Shown piece by piece: positions 37,762-46,932 of a stretch of 64,000 bases of DNA. This stretch comes from CAWGAJ01 sp963820545 (lineage in GTDB: Bacteria > Planctomycetota > Planctomycetia > Pirellulales > Thermoguttaceae), in contig CAWGAJ010000001.1 in assembly GCA_963820545.1 (NCBI GenBank), positions 2,712,599 to 2,776,598 on the forward strand. Reading direction: 5' to 3'. The position numbers and the translations under genes are program-made. The notes beneath the pieces were generated by a model. That model did not search any database. It saw only the letters and a program-made list of their open reading frames with translations, and had not been told where the DNA came from. The stretch's first letter is position 1. Every line of letters begins with the position of its first letter.

Positions 37762-38883
37762 TTAGTACATCAAACCGCCGCGCAAGAGGACGGTGTCGGC
37801 GGGATCGAAATCGGGTGTGTCGCCGCTGAATTGGATATGCCGGCTGAAGACATAGCCGACCTCCACGCTGGCGGTTAATCCTCTGGGGGTTTTGCGCTGC
37901 AGCCCGAGAATCACACGGCAATCGCGGATCAGTACGCGATCGTTGCTGCCGTCAGTGTGGGCGATGGCCCAGACGTCGCCGGCGTATTCGCCCTTCAGGT
38001 AAGCCCAGGTTTCCACATTTTTACTAAGTGAATCGAAGCAGTGGATGCGGCCGGAGATTTTAGGCTCGGGGAAGATAAGATCGAATCTTACATCATCGTT
38101 GGGTGTCCAAATCACGCCGCCGATGGGAATCACGTTATAGTCGATCCGATCGAGATACGCCGCGCCGAGGACAAATTTGGTCGTGGGATTGCAGGTCCAA
38201 GCAACCGCGCCATGGCCGGTGAGCCGAAAGGCCTTGTTCGAGCCTTGATTAAAATCGCTGAACACCCCGGGAGTAATGGCCAGATCAAGACCCCATTGCG
38301 GCGTGACTTGTGAAAGCCAGCGGAACTGGGTATAGGCCTCAAAAAGCCTTGGCGGCAGATCGAGATCGACAGGACCATCGAGATAATGAACCGTAAAACC
38401 CGGCGTAATCACCAGCGGCGAATCGCGCGTGGGACAGGGCAAGGCCAGAATCATTTTAGATTCCAGGTCGTTTTGGCCGAAACCGCGACTGCCCACGCCG
38501 CGGGCCAACCACGTGCCCTGGAAAATCAGCTTTTGGAACATGCCCGGCCGCACGTCGCTTTGCGGTGGCTCGGCCGGGACGTCGGCGACAGTCGAACCGG
38601 GCGCTTGTAACAATTCGGCCGAAGAATCCGGATGCGAAACCAATTGCCCGGGATATTTTTCCTCCTCCGGAATCACAGCCGGCAAACGCACTACCTGGGC
38701 TGAAAGAGGTGCGACTGCGAAGCCAAAGCATGTGAAGAGAAAGAATACTGCAAATTGAAAATTGAAAATTGAAAATTGAAAATTGCAGATCAGAGACAGT
38801 AGGCAGTGGACGGTGGGCGGCGGGCGGTGGGCAGATAAAAGGATTTGGGATTCAGTATTCAACACTTCCTGTTCATCCTTCAT
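37762..38883 (-). CDS. DUF6268-type outer-membrane beta-barrel protein, paralog 1
   Basis: A protein of about 320 mature residues with alternating hydrophobic strands and the family landmarks LVITPGFTVHYLDGP, FSDFNQGSNKAFR, GAAYLDRIDYNVIPIGG and a C-terminal strand ending LLRGGLMY, typical of outer-membrane insertion. The signal peptide is VFFLFTCFGFAVAPLSAQ. The start is doubtful: the only in-frame ATG (38883) reads straight through three heptanucleotide arrays, giving a nonsense lead. A true start near 38735 with a frameshift, or an unusual start codon, is more likely. Confidence 0.75.
   Translation of the reverse strand: MKDEQEVLNTESQILLSAHRPPPTVHCLLSLICNFQFSIFNFQFAVFFLFTCFGFAVAPLSAQVVRLPAVIPEEEKYPGQLVSHPDSSAELLQAPGSTVADVPAEPPQSDVRPGMFQKLIFQGTWLARGVGSRGFGQNDLESKMILALPCPTRDSPLVITPGFTVHYLDGPVDLDLPPRLFEAYTQFRWLSQVTPQWGLDLAITPGVFSDFNQGSNKAFRLTGHGAVAWTCNPTTKFVLGAAYLDRIDYNVIPIGGVIWTPNDDVRFDLIFPEPKISGRIHCFDSLSKNVETWAYLKGEYAGDVWAIAHTDGSNDRVLIRDCRVILGLQRKTPRGLTASVEVGYVFSRHIQFSGDTPDFDPADTVLLRGGLMY
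38752..38835. repeat. Two adjacent heptanucleotide arrays
   Basis: AAATTGA repeats almost five times at 38752-38785. Six in-phase units of the GGGCGGT type follow at 38794-38835. They separate the two DUF6268 genes together with the array at 38874. Confidence 0.85.
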
Positions 38884-38894
38884 CCCTCATCCTT
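38874..38894. repeat. Heptanucleotide array (CATCCTT type)
   Basis: Three units, CATCCTT, CATCCCT, CATCCTT, lie against the stop of the upstream DUF6268 gene. Read on the minus strand they provide the ATG and first codons (MKDE) of the longest frame of the next gene. Confidence 0.8.
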
Positions 38895-40381
38895 TAATAT
38901 GCCAGCCCGCCGCGGAGGAACACGGTGTTGTTGGGGAAATACGTTTCCGGCGAGTTACTGGTATAGCGGAGCTCGCGCGAGAAAGCCCCGCCCACTTCGA
39001 ACAGACCACTGAAATTGCGATATGTCTTGAATTCCAGGCCGACGGCAATGCGGATATCGTTGTAATCGAAGGAATCCTGCTGCCCGGATACCGGCGATAA
39101 AGGCCCGAAGTCGGCCCGGGTAATTGACCATCTGCCGCCGCCGTAATCACCCGAAAAATACCCCCACCACTCCGCGGTGCCGTAATTGAACAGGCGCTTG
39201 GCGACCTTGGGATTGGGAAAAAGGATGTTGAAATAGACATCGGGATTGGGCGTCCACACAATACCTCCGGAAGGGAGCAACTTGATGTGATTGCGATCGA
39301 GGTACATCACGCCGGCCTTGACTTTGACGTTGGGCGATAAGGAAATCACGCCAAAACCATTTCCCATGTAACGCAAGCTGTTCGCAGTGACCTTGTTAAA
39401 ATCGGAATATAGGCCGATGCGGAACGACAATTCCGCGCCCAGCCAAGGCAGAGGTTGCGGATTCCAGGCGGCATCCAAGTAGGCGTCGTATGTGCGCGGC
39501 GGCAGATCGGCGGGATTTGGATCGGTCAGAATCGATACCGGCCCCTCCCAATAATGCACCGCAAAGCCCGGCGTTACCAACAAGGGCGTTTCGGAATTAT
39601 AAAGGAAGGGAAAAGCGAACTTGGCGTTAAGCTCTACATCATTGATGCCCAACTCTCCCTCGCCGTGTCCGGCAAACCAGTGATAATCGAGGCGTATCTC
39701 CTGTACGGCCCTGGTCATTGCCATGGCCGGCGCCGCAGGCTGTCCGTATTGATAATAGGGATCCTGTGGCAGAAGGGCCGAAGGCCCAGAGCTCGGATTA
39801 GGCGTGGCATAGGGATCCCAGGTTGTCGGCGGTTGGATGCCGCCACCATAGGTCGCCGACGGTGCAGCGCCGCCCGGCGGTGGTAAAAGTGGCGGAGCCG
39901 TGGGAGGAGTATAGGTTCCCGGTGGCGGGTAACTGCCCGGGGATGTCATAGCTCCGGGTTGCTGACTATATGCTGGTCCAGGCTGAGAATAGGCCTGTCC
40001 CGACTGAGTATATCCGGGCATTGGCTGTGCATATCCGGGCATTGGCTGTGCATATCCGGGCATCGGCTGTGCGTATCCGGGCATCGGCTGAGAATAACTC
40101 GGCACAGACTGACCATAAGTCTGGGTCGGTGGACTATAAGTGCTCGGCTGCTGGTAAGCCGAACCAGGGCTGGCGAACGTTGGTGAAGGATAAGAAGAGG
40201 TCGGCGATGGATAAGTCGTGCCCGACGAAGGGCTGAACCAGCCTGTGCCACTGTTTGATGTGGCAGTACCCGGGGGCGGAACGGTAGTAGGAAATTGTAT
40301 TCGCTGTGCCAATGTAGGCGAGGTCCAGACCAGCACCAGCACTATCAAGGGACAGTACAGGAATCGCGCAGTAAGGGACAC
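38894..40381 (-). CDS. DUF6268-type outer-membrane barrel with Pro/Tyr-rich repeat domain, paralog 2
   Basis: A 495-residue protein. A signal peptide ends at SPTLAQ; the GTG at 40381 with GGGAG seven bases upstream is chosen over ATG 40444. Residues ~25-190 are a Pro/Tyr/Ser/Gln-rich, probably extended region holding four copies of the heptapeptide AQPMPGY. The C-terminal ~290 residues are a barrel homologous to the gene downstream (LLVTPGFAVHYWEGP, YSDFNKVTANSLR, NTVFLRGGLAY). The repeat region may span the cell wall or bind surface material; this is inference. Confidence 0.8.
   Translation of the reverse strand: MSLTARFLYCPLIVLVLVWTSPTLAQRIQFPTTVPPPGTATSNSGTGWFSPSSGTTYPSPTSSYPSPTFASPGSAYQQPSTYSPPTQTYGQSVPSYSQPMPGYAQPMPGYAQPMPGYAQPMPGYTQSGQAYSQPGPAYSQQPGAMTSPGSYPPPGTYTPPTAPPLLPPPGGAAPSATYGGGIQPPTTWDPYATPNPSSGPSALLPQDPYYQYGQPAAPAMAMTRAVQEIRLDYHWFAGHGEGELGINDVELNAKFAFPFLYNSETPLLVTPGFAVHYWEGPVSILTDPNPADLPPRTYDAYLDAAWNPQPLPWLGAELSFRIGLYSDFNKVTANSLRYMGNGFGVISLSPNVKVKAGVMYLDRNHIKLLPSGGIVWTPNPDVYFNILFPNPKVAKRLFNYGTAEWWGYFSGDYGGGRWSITRADFGPLSPVSGQQDSFDYNDIRIAVGLEFKTYRNFSGLFEVGGAFSRELRYTSNSPETYFPNNTVFLRGGLAY
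40013..40096 (-). repeat. 21-bp tandem coding repeat, four units
   Basis: Near-identical 21-base units encode AQPMPGY in the paralog-2 barrel gene. Conservation at the DNA level suggests recent expansion. Confidence 0.75.
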
Positions 40382-40800
40382 CGTATTACTCCCATTTCTA
40401 GGGTGTTTTGTCCCGATTTCCAAAAAGAAAAGATCCGAGTACAAGCGTTTTAGTCAGGCTTCTTATGCCGGTAAGAGACAAGACAAAAACAGGCAGGATT
40501 TAAGTACCAAGCCTGGGTGGCGTGGTCAAGAGCAATTTTGTTGTTACATACTTAGAATCCGTCTTAAAACATCCAAATATCAGTGAGATCCTTCGCTGCG
40601 CTCAGGATGACAGCCGTCTTTTCAAATAGGTTCTTAATGTAAATATTGCCCAAACTACCCCAATTGTCGCATTTTATTGGTTTCTGCTTCCACAACAGGT
40701 AAAAAATCCGCATCTTGACGTATCTATCAAGGAATTTCACACTTAGAGCCTATCCCAAAACCATTACCAATAATTGCAGTTGCTTAAACGCCCCCACCCT

Positions 40801-40829
40801 GGCCCTCTCCCAGAGGGAGAGAAGACTTT
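40801..40829 (+). repeat. Second copy of the 14040 hairpin repeat
   Basis: It matches 14040-14068 except one base. The gap 40382-40880 also holds AAATATCAGTGA near 40573, shared with the element at 10846-10899, and a GATCCTTCGCTGCGCTCAGG repeat-like string. Otherwise I see nothing in it. Confidence 0.7.
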
Positions 40830-40880
40830 TGAGATAGGCTATTAACGTGGAAAAAAAGGAGTTTAGCCCCTTAAGAATTT

Positions 40881-41060
40881 ATGTCTGACTTGCGTTGTCC
40901 AATTTGTGAGAAAACCTTTGATTCCGACCAAAGTACGGCGCTGCCTTTTTGCAGCGAGCGTTGTAAAAAAATCGATTTAGGACGTTGGCTAGACGAGCGT
41001 TACGGCCTTGCTTATGAATCGCCGGAAAAGGTCGACAAGCCAGATCAAGAGGAAACATAA
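40881..41060 (+). CDS. yacG: DNA gyrase inhibitor YacG (zinc-binding)
   Basis: A 59-residue protein below most gene-calling limits. Zinc ligands are Cys6 and Cys9 (CPIC) and Cys24 and Cys28 (PFCSERC), followed by KKIDLGRWLDERY, the diagnostic YacG segment. In Escherichia coli YacG binds GyrB and blocks DNA binding. The acidic C-terminus is normal for the family. No coaE or other usual neighbour is present. Confidence 0.92.
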   Translation: MSDLRCPICEKTFDSDQSTALPFCSERCKKIDLGRWLDERYGLAYESPEKVDKPDQEET

Positions 41061-41205
41061 CGGGGCCTGCGTGTGCAACCAAGGGGAAAACCAGGGCTTA
41101 AAGATGAGATTTTCCACTACTTTTGATACTTGCGTATCCGAGAGGGTTCCGTATAATGCCCGATAATTGGGTATTCCTCGACACCGATTAGGGAGGATCC
41201 TTGCC

Positions 41206-42471
41206 ATGATCGAACAAAACAGTGGTATGTTGCGAACGGTGGCCTGGTCAGAAATCTGTCCCTGGCTCTGTATTTTTCGAACTTTTCGCTTGGCGGTTGG
41301 TTTCCGCATCCTGGTAATGGGAGCGGTGGGCATTCTGTTGACCGTGATCGGCTGGGGCCTGTTGGGAAGAATTTTTTACGTAACAGAAGATAATTTAGTT
41401 TCAACCTCTTGGCTAAAGCCTTATGCCGAATCTCCCTGGCAACAACTTACTTCGCTTGTTCCTGATGAACCGATGATAATACGTTCCTCACAGCCCCTAT
41501 ACCTTTCGGCTTTGCCTTATAACTACGAGGAACCTACATACCCCTTGACTTATAGCCTGTTTTTTCTGAACCGGCCGCTGCAAGAAGGGCTGGGACGAGA
41601 TATTAATCTAAGGGGCTTGATCTGTTTAATCTTCTGCGGATTATGGTCCACGGCCGTCTGGTCGTTTTTTGGCGCGGCGATTTGCCGCATTGTTGCCGTG
41701 CAAATGGCGGCAAACGAGCGCGTTAGTTGGATTTCCGCCTTTCGTCATGCCGGGGGGAAATTTATAGCCTACTTTTCCGCGCCGTTGATTCCCCTTGCCG
41801 GAGCGGCGCTGGCGGCTTTACCGATTGTGGTCTTGGGACTGATCATGTATCCGGGCGGTTTTGGCGTAGTTCTCTCGGCCTTGATCTGGCCGTTGCTGCT
41901 GATTCTCGGCCTGATCATGACCCTCTTGCTCTTGGGACTATTCTTCGGCTGGCCATTGATGTGGGGGACCATTAGTGCCGAAAGCACCGATAGTTTCGAC
42001 GCCTTGAGCCGCTCTTATGCCTATCTTTTCCAAGCCCCATTGCAGTATTTATTTTACGCCTTTGTGGCGGCTGTATTTGGCGCCCTGGGCTGGATCTTTG
42101 TGCAGAACTTCGCTGCCGGAATTATTTGGCTTACTTACTGGTCGGCGAGTTGGGGCGCCACAAGCGATCAGATTCAAGCGATCATGCCGGGCGGAAACAT
42201 TAGCGGCATCGGATACGCGGGTGCGTGGCTGGTCCGCTTCTGGACGGGCTGCGTGAAACTCCTGGCCGTGGGCTATATCTTCTCGTTCTTCTGGACCGCC
42301 TCGGTGGCCATCTACTTCCTCATGCGCCGCACGGTCGACGCCACCGAAATGGACGAAGTCTTCCTCGAGGCCGACGAGAGCGAAAAACCCGCGGCACTGC
42401 CGACAATCGTCACCGACGAAGCCGGCGCCCCAAATATATCGGAAGAAGGCCCCGCCTCCGAGAGCGAATAA
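41206..42471 (+). CDS. Conserved planctomycete-type integral membrane protein
   Basis: A 421-residue protein with about eight helices. An N-terminal anchor is followed by an extracytoplasmic loop (about residues 60-120), then helix pairs separated by short loops. The C-terminal ~40 residues are acidic and cytoplasmic after AIYFLMRRTVDATEMDEV, a signature I associate with planctomycete proteins of unknown function. GGGAGGAT precedes ATG 41206; an in-frame start at 41167 would lack this signal. Role unknown. Confidence 0.72.
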   Translation: MIEQNSGMLRTVAWSEICPWLCIFRTFRLAVGFRILVMGAVGILLTVIGWGLLGRIFYVTEDNLVSTSWLKPYAESPWQQLTSLVPDEPMIIRSSQPLYLSALPYNYEEPTYPLTYSLFFLNRPLQEGLGRDINLRGLICLIFCGLWSTAVWSFFGAAICRIVAVQMAANERVSWISAFRHAGGKFIAYFSAPLIPLAGAALAALPIVVLGLIMYPGGFGVVLSALIWPLLLILGLIMTLLLLGLFFGWPLMWGTISAESTDSFDALSRSYAYLFQAPLQYLFYAFVAAVFGALGWIFVQNFAAGIIWLTYWSASWGATSDQIQAIMPGGNISGIGYAGAWLVRFWTGCVKLLAVGYIFSFFWTASVAIYFLMRRTVDATEMDEVFLEADESEKPAALPTIVTDEAGAPNISEEGPASESE

Positions 42472-42489
42472 GAAATCCTTACAAAACAT

Positions 42490-42537
42490 CCCCTCTCCCT
42501 TACCTTCGACGAGCTCAAGTCGAGCCGTCGGAGAGGG
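42490..42537. terminator. Hairpin after the membrane protein gene
   Basis: CCTCTCC near 42491 pairs with GGAGAGG near 42530, with CGAC/GTCG inside. The spacer to 42665 then has repeated GGTTCC words but no gene. Confidence 0.5.
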
Positions 42538-42665
42538 TATTTGAGGAGATAAATGCGTCAGGAGCCGTTTAGCATGTTATCTTTCGATCATAAACGGTTC
42601 CCGCCACCTTTATCGGGCCCATTGATAAAACGGTTCCTGTATAAATCAGGTTCCTGACAACTTTT

Positions 42666-43012
42666 TCATACCGCCCCGGGGCCGCGTGCGGCGCTGTTGA
42701 TCTGGATCGCCTGATCGGCGGGAACAATGAATATCTTGCCGTCGCCGATGTTGCCCTCCGGGCCGGTTCGCGCCACGTTGATAATAGTATTCACGGTCCG
42801 TTCCAAAAAGTCGTCATTGACCATGATTTCCAATACCGATTTGCGCAGCAATTTGGTGGTATACTCGTGACCGCGGTACATTTCCGTTCGGCCGCGCTGC
42901 GCCCGAAGCCTTGGGCGTCGAGAATGGTCATGCGCGTCACCTCGATTTTTTCCAAGGCTTCGCGCACGGCACTGAGCTTGGTCGGCTGGATAACGGCAAT
43001 CACTAGTTTCAC
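42666..43012 (-). CDS. glnB: Nitrogen regulatory protein P-II (one frameshift)
   Basis: A 115-residue trimeric signal protein that reports 2-oxoglutarate and ATP/ADP status. KLVIAVIQPTKLSAVREAL starts the fold, the T-loop reads RTEMYRGHEY with the modifiable Tyr, and the C-terminal GNIGDGKIFIVPADQAIQI is diagnostic. The frame shifts near 42895-42905, just before the T-loop. The start is GTG at 43012. No amtB or glutamine synthetase is adjacent, so glnB versus glnK cannot be decided. Confidence 0.9.
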
Positions 43013-43158
43013 GAGTCTTTTTTCCCGGCAAGATGTTTTCGTTTCTCAATGCGGCGACTCCATAGCAGCCCACAAGGAGAACATTGCGCCAGCATACCCG
43101 AGTAATTTTGTGCTGGGAAGGGGCGCCTATTGAATGTCAGATAAAGAATGTCGCATTT

Positions 43159-43229
43159 AATAGCCGGCGGCTAACAGCCGCCGGTGGAAATTCGCGTTTT
43201 TTCCGGCGGTCGTTGACCGCCAGCTATTG
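43159..43229. repeat. 71-bp REP-like element with two hairpins
   Basis: CCGGCGGCT/AGCCGCCGG (43164-43184) and GGCGGTC/GACCGCC (43205-43221) lie inside AATAGC...GCTATT ends. It sits between the divergent glnB and dsbD genes. Confidence 0.75.
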
Positions 43230-43359
43230 ACATTAGTTATCTCAGACTCATTAAACAGGTTTTCACCTTTTTTTTGCTGGAGGAAACGATCTATTATAAG
43301 CCTCGCGGGTCGCGTATAATTCTTAAATCTTATGATTGGCATACAAGGATAACAGATAC

Positions 43360-45472
43360 ATGAAAGCTGCTTATTTTCTGGCGTGGATCTTGGGTTTTGC
43401 GGCCGTGGGTTTTTTGGGCCCAATAGGTACAATTTGCGCAATCGGGTTTTGCGGGAGGCGGCGCCGACAGCGGCTTGTTTGGACCGGCGCCCGGCGCTCA
43501 AGACATTGTCAAACTAAACGCCCAATTCACCGCGCCTACAACAAACCAACCCGCCCGATTGTTCATCACGGCCGAGATTAAACCCGGTTGGCATATCTAT
43601 TCCATTACGCAGGCGCCGGGAGGACCGATCCGCACGCAAATAAAATTAAACCCGTCGCTGCAATATCGACTTTCGGGCCAGTTCCAATCGCACCCGCTGC
43701 CGAAAGGGGAAAAGGAGCCCGAGGCCTTCGGCGATCTGATTGTGGAAAGTCATTATGGGACTGTAACCTGGCACGCACCATTGGAATTAGCCCTGGGCGT
43801 GGATCCGGCAAAGCTTAGGATCGAGGGGCAGATCACCATTCAGCCGTGCGATGCCAATAGTTGCCTGCCACCGCAACAGATTACTTTTCGAGCAATGCTG
43901 GGCCGGGGCATAGAGCTGCCAAAAGCTCAAAAAAAAGCGGGTGAAACGCCAAAACCAGCTTTTCCCGCGGAAAAGCGCAATTCCACAACTATATCGCCAA
44001 ACCAATCGCCGCCCCAGGCTCTGCCTTCCGACCCGGGAGTCAAAAGCCCTGGGCAGAAGGGATTGACGTGGCGTCCGTTTACAAAGGCGTCTTTTAAACA
44101 ACTCGCCGGCCCGATGTTCGACGAGGAACTGTTAAAAAAAAACATCCACAGCCGTCTGCAAACGACCGGCTTGTGGCGTGAAATACTGCTGGGTTTCATC
44201 GGCGGAGTGATTCTCAACTTAATGCCCTGCGTGCTGCCGGTCATCGGGTTGAAAATCATTTCCTTCGTCGAGCAAGCGGGACAGAACCGTTTGCACGTAT
44301 TCTTATTAAATGTCTGGTATTCGGCCGGATTGATCGCGGTTTTTTTATTGCTGGCGGCATTGGCCGCTTTTGCGAACTTGGGTTGGGGACAACTATTCCA
44401 ATATCCGGCCTTCAATGTGGCCATGGCGGCAGTGGTGTTTATGATGGGCTTGAGTTTTATGGGCCTGTGGGAGATTCCTATTCCCGGCTTCATCGGCAGC
44501 GGCAAAGCCGCAGATTTGGCGCATCGCGAAGGCTTTGGCGGGGCATTTGCCAAAGGGATTGTCACCACGATTTTGGCTACCCCGTGCACCGGCCCATTTA
44601 TGGCCTCGGCATTGGCTTGGGCCGTAAGCCAACCGGCACAAAATACATTTCTGATTTTTGCCAGCGTCGGATTGGGCATGGCCAGCCCTTATTTAATCAT
44701 CGGCGCGTTTCCCGGATTGATCCATTTCCTGCCCAAGCCCGGCCCTTGGATGGACACGCTGAAACAAATTATGGGTTTCGTTTTAATGGCGACTGTCGTG
44801 TATATCCTTACGTTTTTGGACTGGGCTTACGTGGTACCGACCGTCGGGCTATTAATGGCCATTTGGGCAGGTTGTTGGCAGATAGGGCGTACGCCGCTTT
44901 ATGCCAGTTTCATGGCCAAACTGGGCGTCTGGATGCAAGCGGGCGCTCTCGTGCTCCTGATGTGCATCCTCATGTTCCACGGCCTGAGGGATCTTAGCGG
45001 CGGTCGGATCAATTGGGGCGGACTTTACGATGTGATGAACAGCCGATTGAACGAGTCCTACGAGCAAAAAATTCAAGAGTATTTGGAAGATCAGCGACTT
45101 CAAGGTTCTCAATTAGTGCAAAACAGGGGCGTCTTGCAGCCCGCGAACGGTGACAGCGGAGCGAAAACTATTGTCGTCGATTTCACGGCCGATTGGTGCC
45201 CTACCTGCAAAATCCTCGAAGCCACCGTGCTTGATACCGCGGCCGTGCGACAAAAGGCCGCACAAAACGGCGTGGTGATGATCAAGGCCGATTGGACCCA
45301 CGAACCGCCCGAAGTCACGGCTATGCTGGACCTGCTGGGCGCCAGGTCAGTGCCCACATTGGCCATCTTTCCCGCCGATCGGCCCAACGATCCGATTATC
45401 TTCCGCGGCGGGTACCGCCAGCAAGATTTGCTCAAAGCCCTGGATGATGCCGAGCCATCAAAGAGGGAATAG
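43360..45472 (+). CDS. dsbD: DsbD-type thiol:disulfide interchange protein (one frameshift)
   Basis: A protein of about 700 residues that carries electrons from thioredoxin across the inner membrane. A signal peptide runs to about residue 28; an N-terminal DsbD-alpha-like domain follows with GWHIYSI and QPCDANSCLPP. The eight-helix core has its Cys pair in NLMPCVLPV and LATPCTGPF. A C-terminal thioredoxin domain carries DWCPTC. The frame shifts near 43430-43440, inside the mature N-terminus. The last residues and stop fall in a heptanucleotide array. Confidence 0.9.
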
Positions 45473-45504
45473 GGAATAGTGGATAGGGAGTAGATAGTAG
45501 ATAG
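45463..45504. repeat. Heptanucleotide array of six units (TAGGGAA type)
   Basis: GAGGGAA, TAGGGAA, TAGTGGA, TAGGGAG, TAGATAG and TAGATAG are in exact 7-bp phase. The dsbD stop TAG (45470-45472) lies inside. Confidence 0.85.
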
Positions 45505-45523
45505 TTATTTTTTTACAATTTTC

Positions 45524-45553
45524 CTTGTTCCCACGCTCCAGCGTGGGAACAAG
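45524..45553. terminator. Bidirectional 14-bp hairpin between convergent dsbD and purM
   Basis: CTTGTTCCCACGCT pairs perfectly with AGCGTGGGAACAAG around CC. A T-run precedes it, which would serve minus-strand transcripts. It is related to the palindrome at 33960-33981. Confidence 0.7.
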
Positions 45554-45568
45554 ATTGATTATTTCCTT

Positions 45569-45596
45569 CATCCCTCATCTTTCATCCTTCATCCTT
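45569..45596. repeat. Heptanucleotide array (CATCCTT type, four units)
   Basis: CATCCCT, CATCTTT, CATCCTT and CATCCTT. It supplies the stop codon and the final KDEG of purM on the minus strand. Confidence 0.82.
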
Positions 45597-46664
45597 CTCC
45601 TCTCTTCCCCAGACCACGCCTCGCTGTCCTGCTTCGGCGCGGCCAATCTGCCAGCTTTGTATTTTAAATCGTTTCAATTGCTGGCGGATGCTCTCGGCAT
45701 AAAAGGGCGCGACGACCAACACCAAACCAATGCCCATGTTAAACACCTGGTCCATTTCGGCCTGTTCGACTTCGCCCAGGCGCTGGAGCCAGGTAAAGAT
45801 CGGCGGCACCGGCCAACTGCCGCGCTTGATTACTACTTGCACGCCCTCGGGCACTATTCGGGCCAGGTTTTCCTGCAATCCGCCGCCGGTAATGTGTGCG
45901 ATGCCGTGTACGATATTCTTGACCCGATAGTAATTTAATACTTGCCGAACTGGCCGGGCATAAATCCGCGTGGGTTCCAACAAGGCCTGGCCTACTGTCC
46001 GGCCGAGTTCTTCCACTTGATCATGCAGTGACAGTCCGGCAATCTCGAAGACTATCTTGCGTGCCAGACTGTACCCGTTGGAATGCAAGCCCGAGGAAGC
46101 CAGACCCAGCACCACGTCGCCGGGTTCGATCGCCTTGCCGTCGATGATATGCTTCTTTTCCACCACGCCCACGCAAAAGCCCGCCAGATCGTAATCGCCG
46201 GGTGCGTAGAGGTCGGGCAGGATCGCCGTTTCGCCGCCCAACAATGCGCAATCGCATTGGATGCAGCCCGTCGTAACGCCCTCGACAAGTTGTGCTAACA
46301 AGCCCGGATCGTCCTTGGGCATGGCCACGTAATCCAGGAAAAAAAGCGGCTCAGCGCCGCAGCAAAGGGCGTCGTTAACGCTCATCGCCACCAGGTCGAT
46401 GCCCACGGTGTTATGTACGCACATGGCCACGGCTACTTTCAACTTGGTTCCCACGCCGTCGGTACAAGAGACGAGCACCGGTTGCTTGTAATTTCGGGCG
46501 AACAGATGATCGGAAAAATCGAGTTGAAAGAGTCCGGCGAAACCACCATCTAGAGGTATAACACGAGGATTGTAAGTGCGAGATAAAAGATTCGGCAGTC
46601 GGGCCATGGCCTGACGGTACACATCCAGATCAACGCCGGCATCTTTATAAGTTGCTTTGGCCAT
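45582..46664 (-). CDS. purM: Phosphoribosylformylglycinamidine cyclo-ligase (AIR synthetase)
   Basis: A 360-residue ATP-dependent enzyme that closes the imidazole ring in purine synthesis. Landmarks are YKDAGVDLD at the start, SCTDGVGTKLKVA, GIDLVAMSVNDAL, LGGETAILPD, GLASSGLHSNGYSL and HITGGGLQENL. The frame is intact and length typical. The C-terminal EEKDEG is encoded by a 7-bp repeat array. It is convergent with dsbD and stands alone. Confidence 0.96.
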   Translation of the reverse strand: MAKATYKDAGVDLDVYRQAMARLPNLLSRTYNPRVIPLDGGFAGLFQLDFSDHLFARNYKQPVLVSCTDGVGTKLKVAVAMCVHNTVGIDLVAMSVNDALCCGAEPLFFLDYVAMPKDDPGLLAQLVEGVTTGCIQCDCALLGGETAILPDLYAPGDYDLAGFCVGVVEKKHIIDGKAIEPGDVVLGLASSGLHSNGYSLARKIVFEIAGLSLHDQVEELGRTVGQALLEPTRIYARPVRQVLNYYRVKNIVHGIAHITGGGLQENLARIVPEGVQVVIKRGSWPVPPIFTWLQRLGEVEQAEMDQVFNMGIGLVLVVAPFYAESIRQQLKRFKIQSWQIGRAEAGQRGVVWGREEKDEG

Positions 46665-46675
46665 TTTTCAATAGT

Positions 46676-46710
46676 CCCCTCTCCCGCCGGGAGAGGGTTA
46701 GGGTGAGGGC
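46676..46710. repeat. Hairpin repeat upstream of purM
   Basis: CCCTCTCCC and GGGAGAGGG pair around a short loop, followed by TTAGGGTGAGGG. It belongs to the same broad class as 14040-14068. The rest of the gap to 46932 is AT-rich without a clear gene. Confidence 0.6.
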
Positions 46711-46932
46711 TTGTTTTATGAAAGCTAAGATTGCTGTATTTTAATGCACGGCTTTTCAATTGGAAAGGCTGCCACAATATTGCCAGGGATTGTGCTGAAC
46801 TGCCCAGGCAGATGGCTTGTCCTTCTTTCCTAGCAAACAACCAATTGACAATATCTATTACAACGTTACAACGATCTATGCTAAAAACCTTGGAAACCTT
46901 TTACAAATTTTAAATTTGTTAGCCATTATAAG

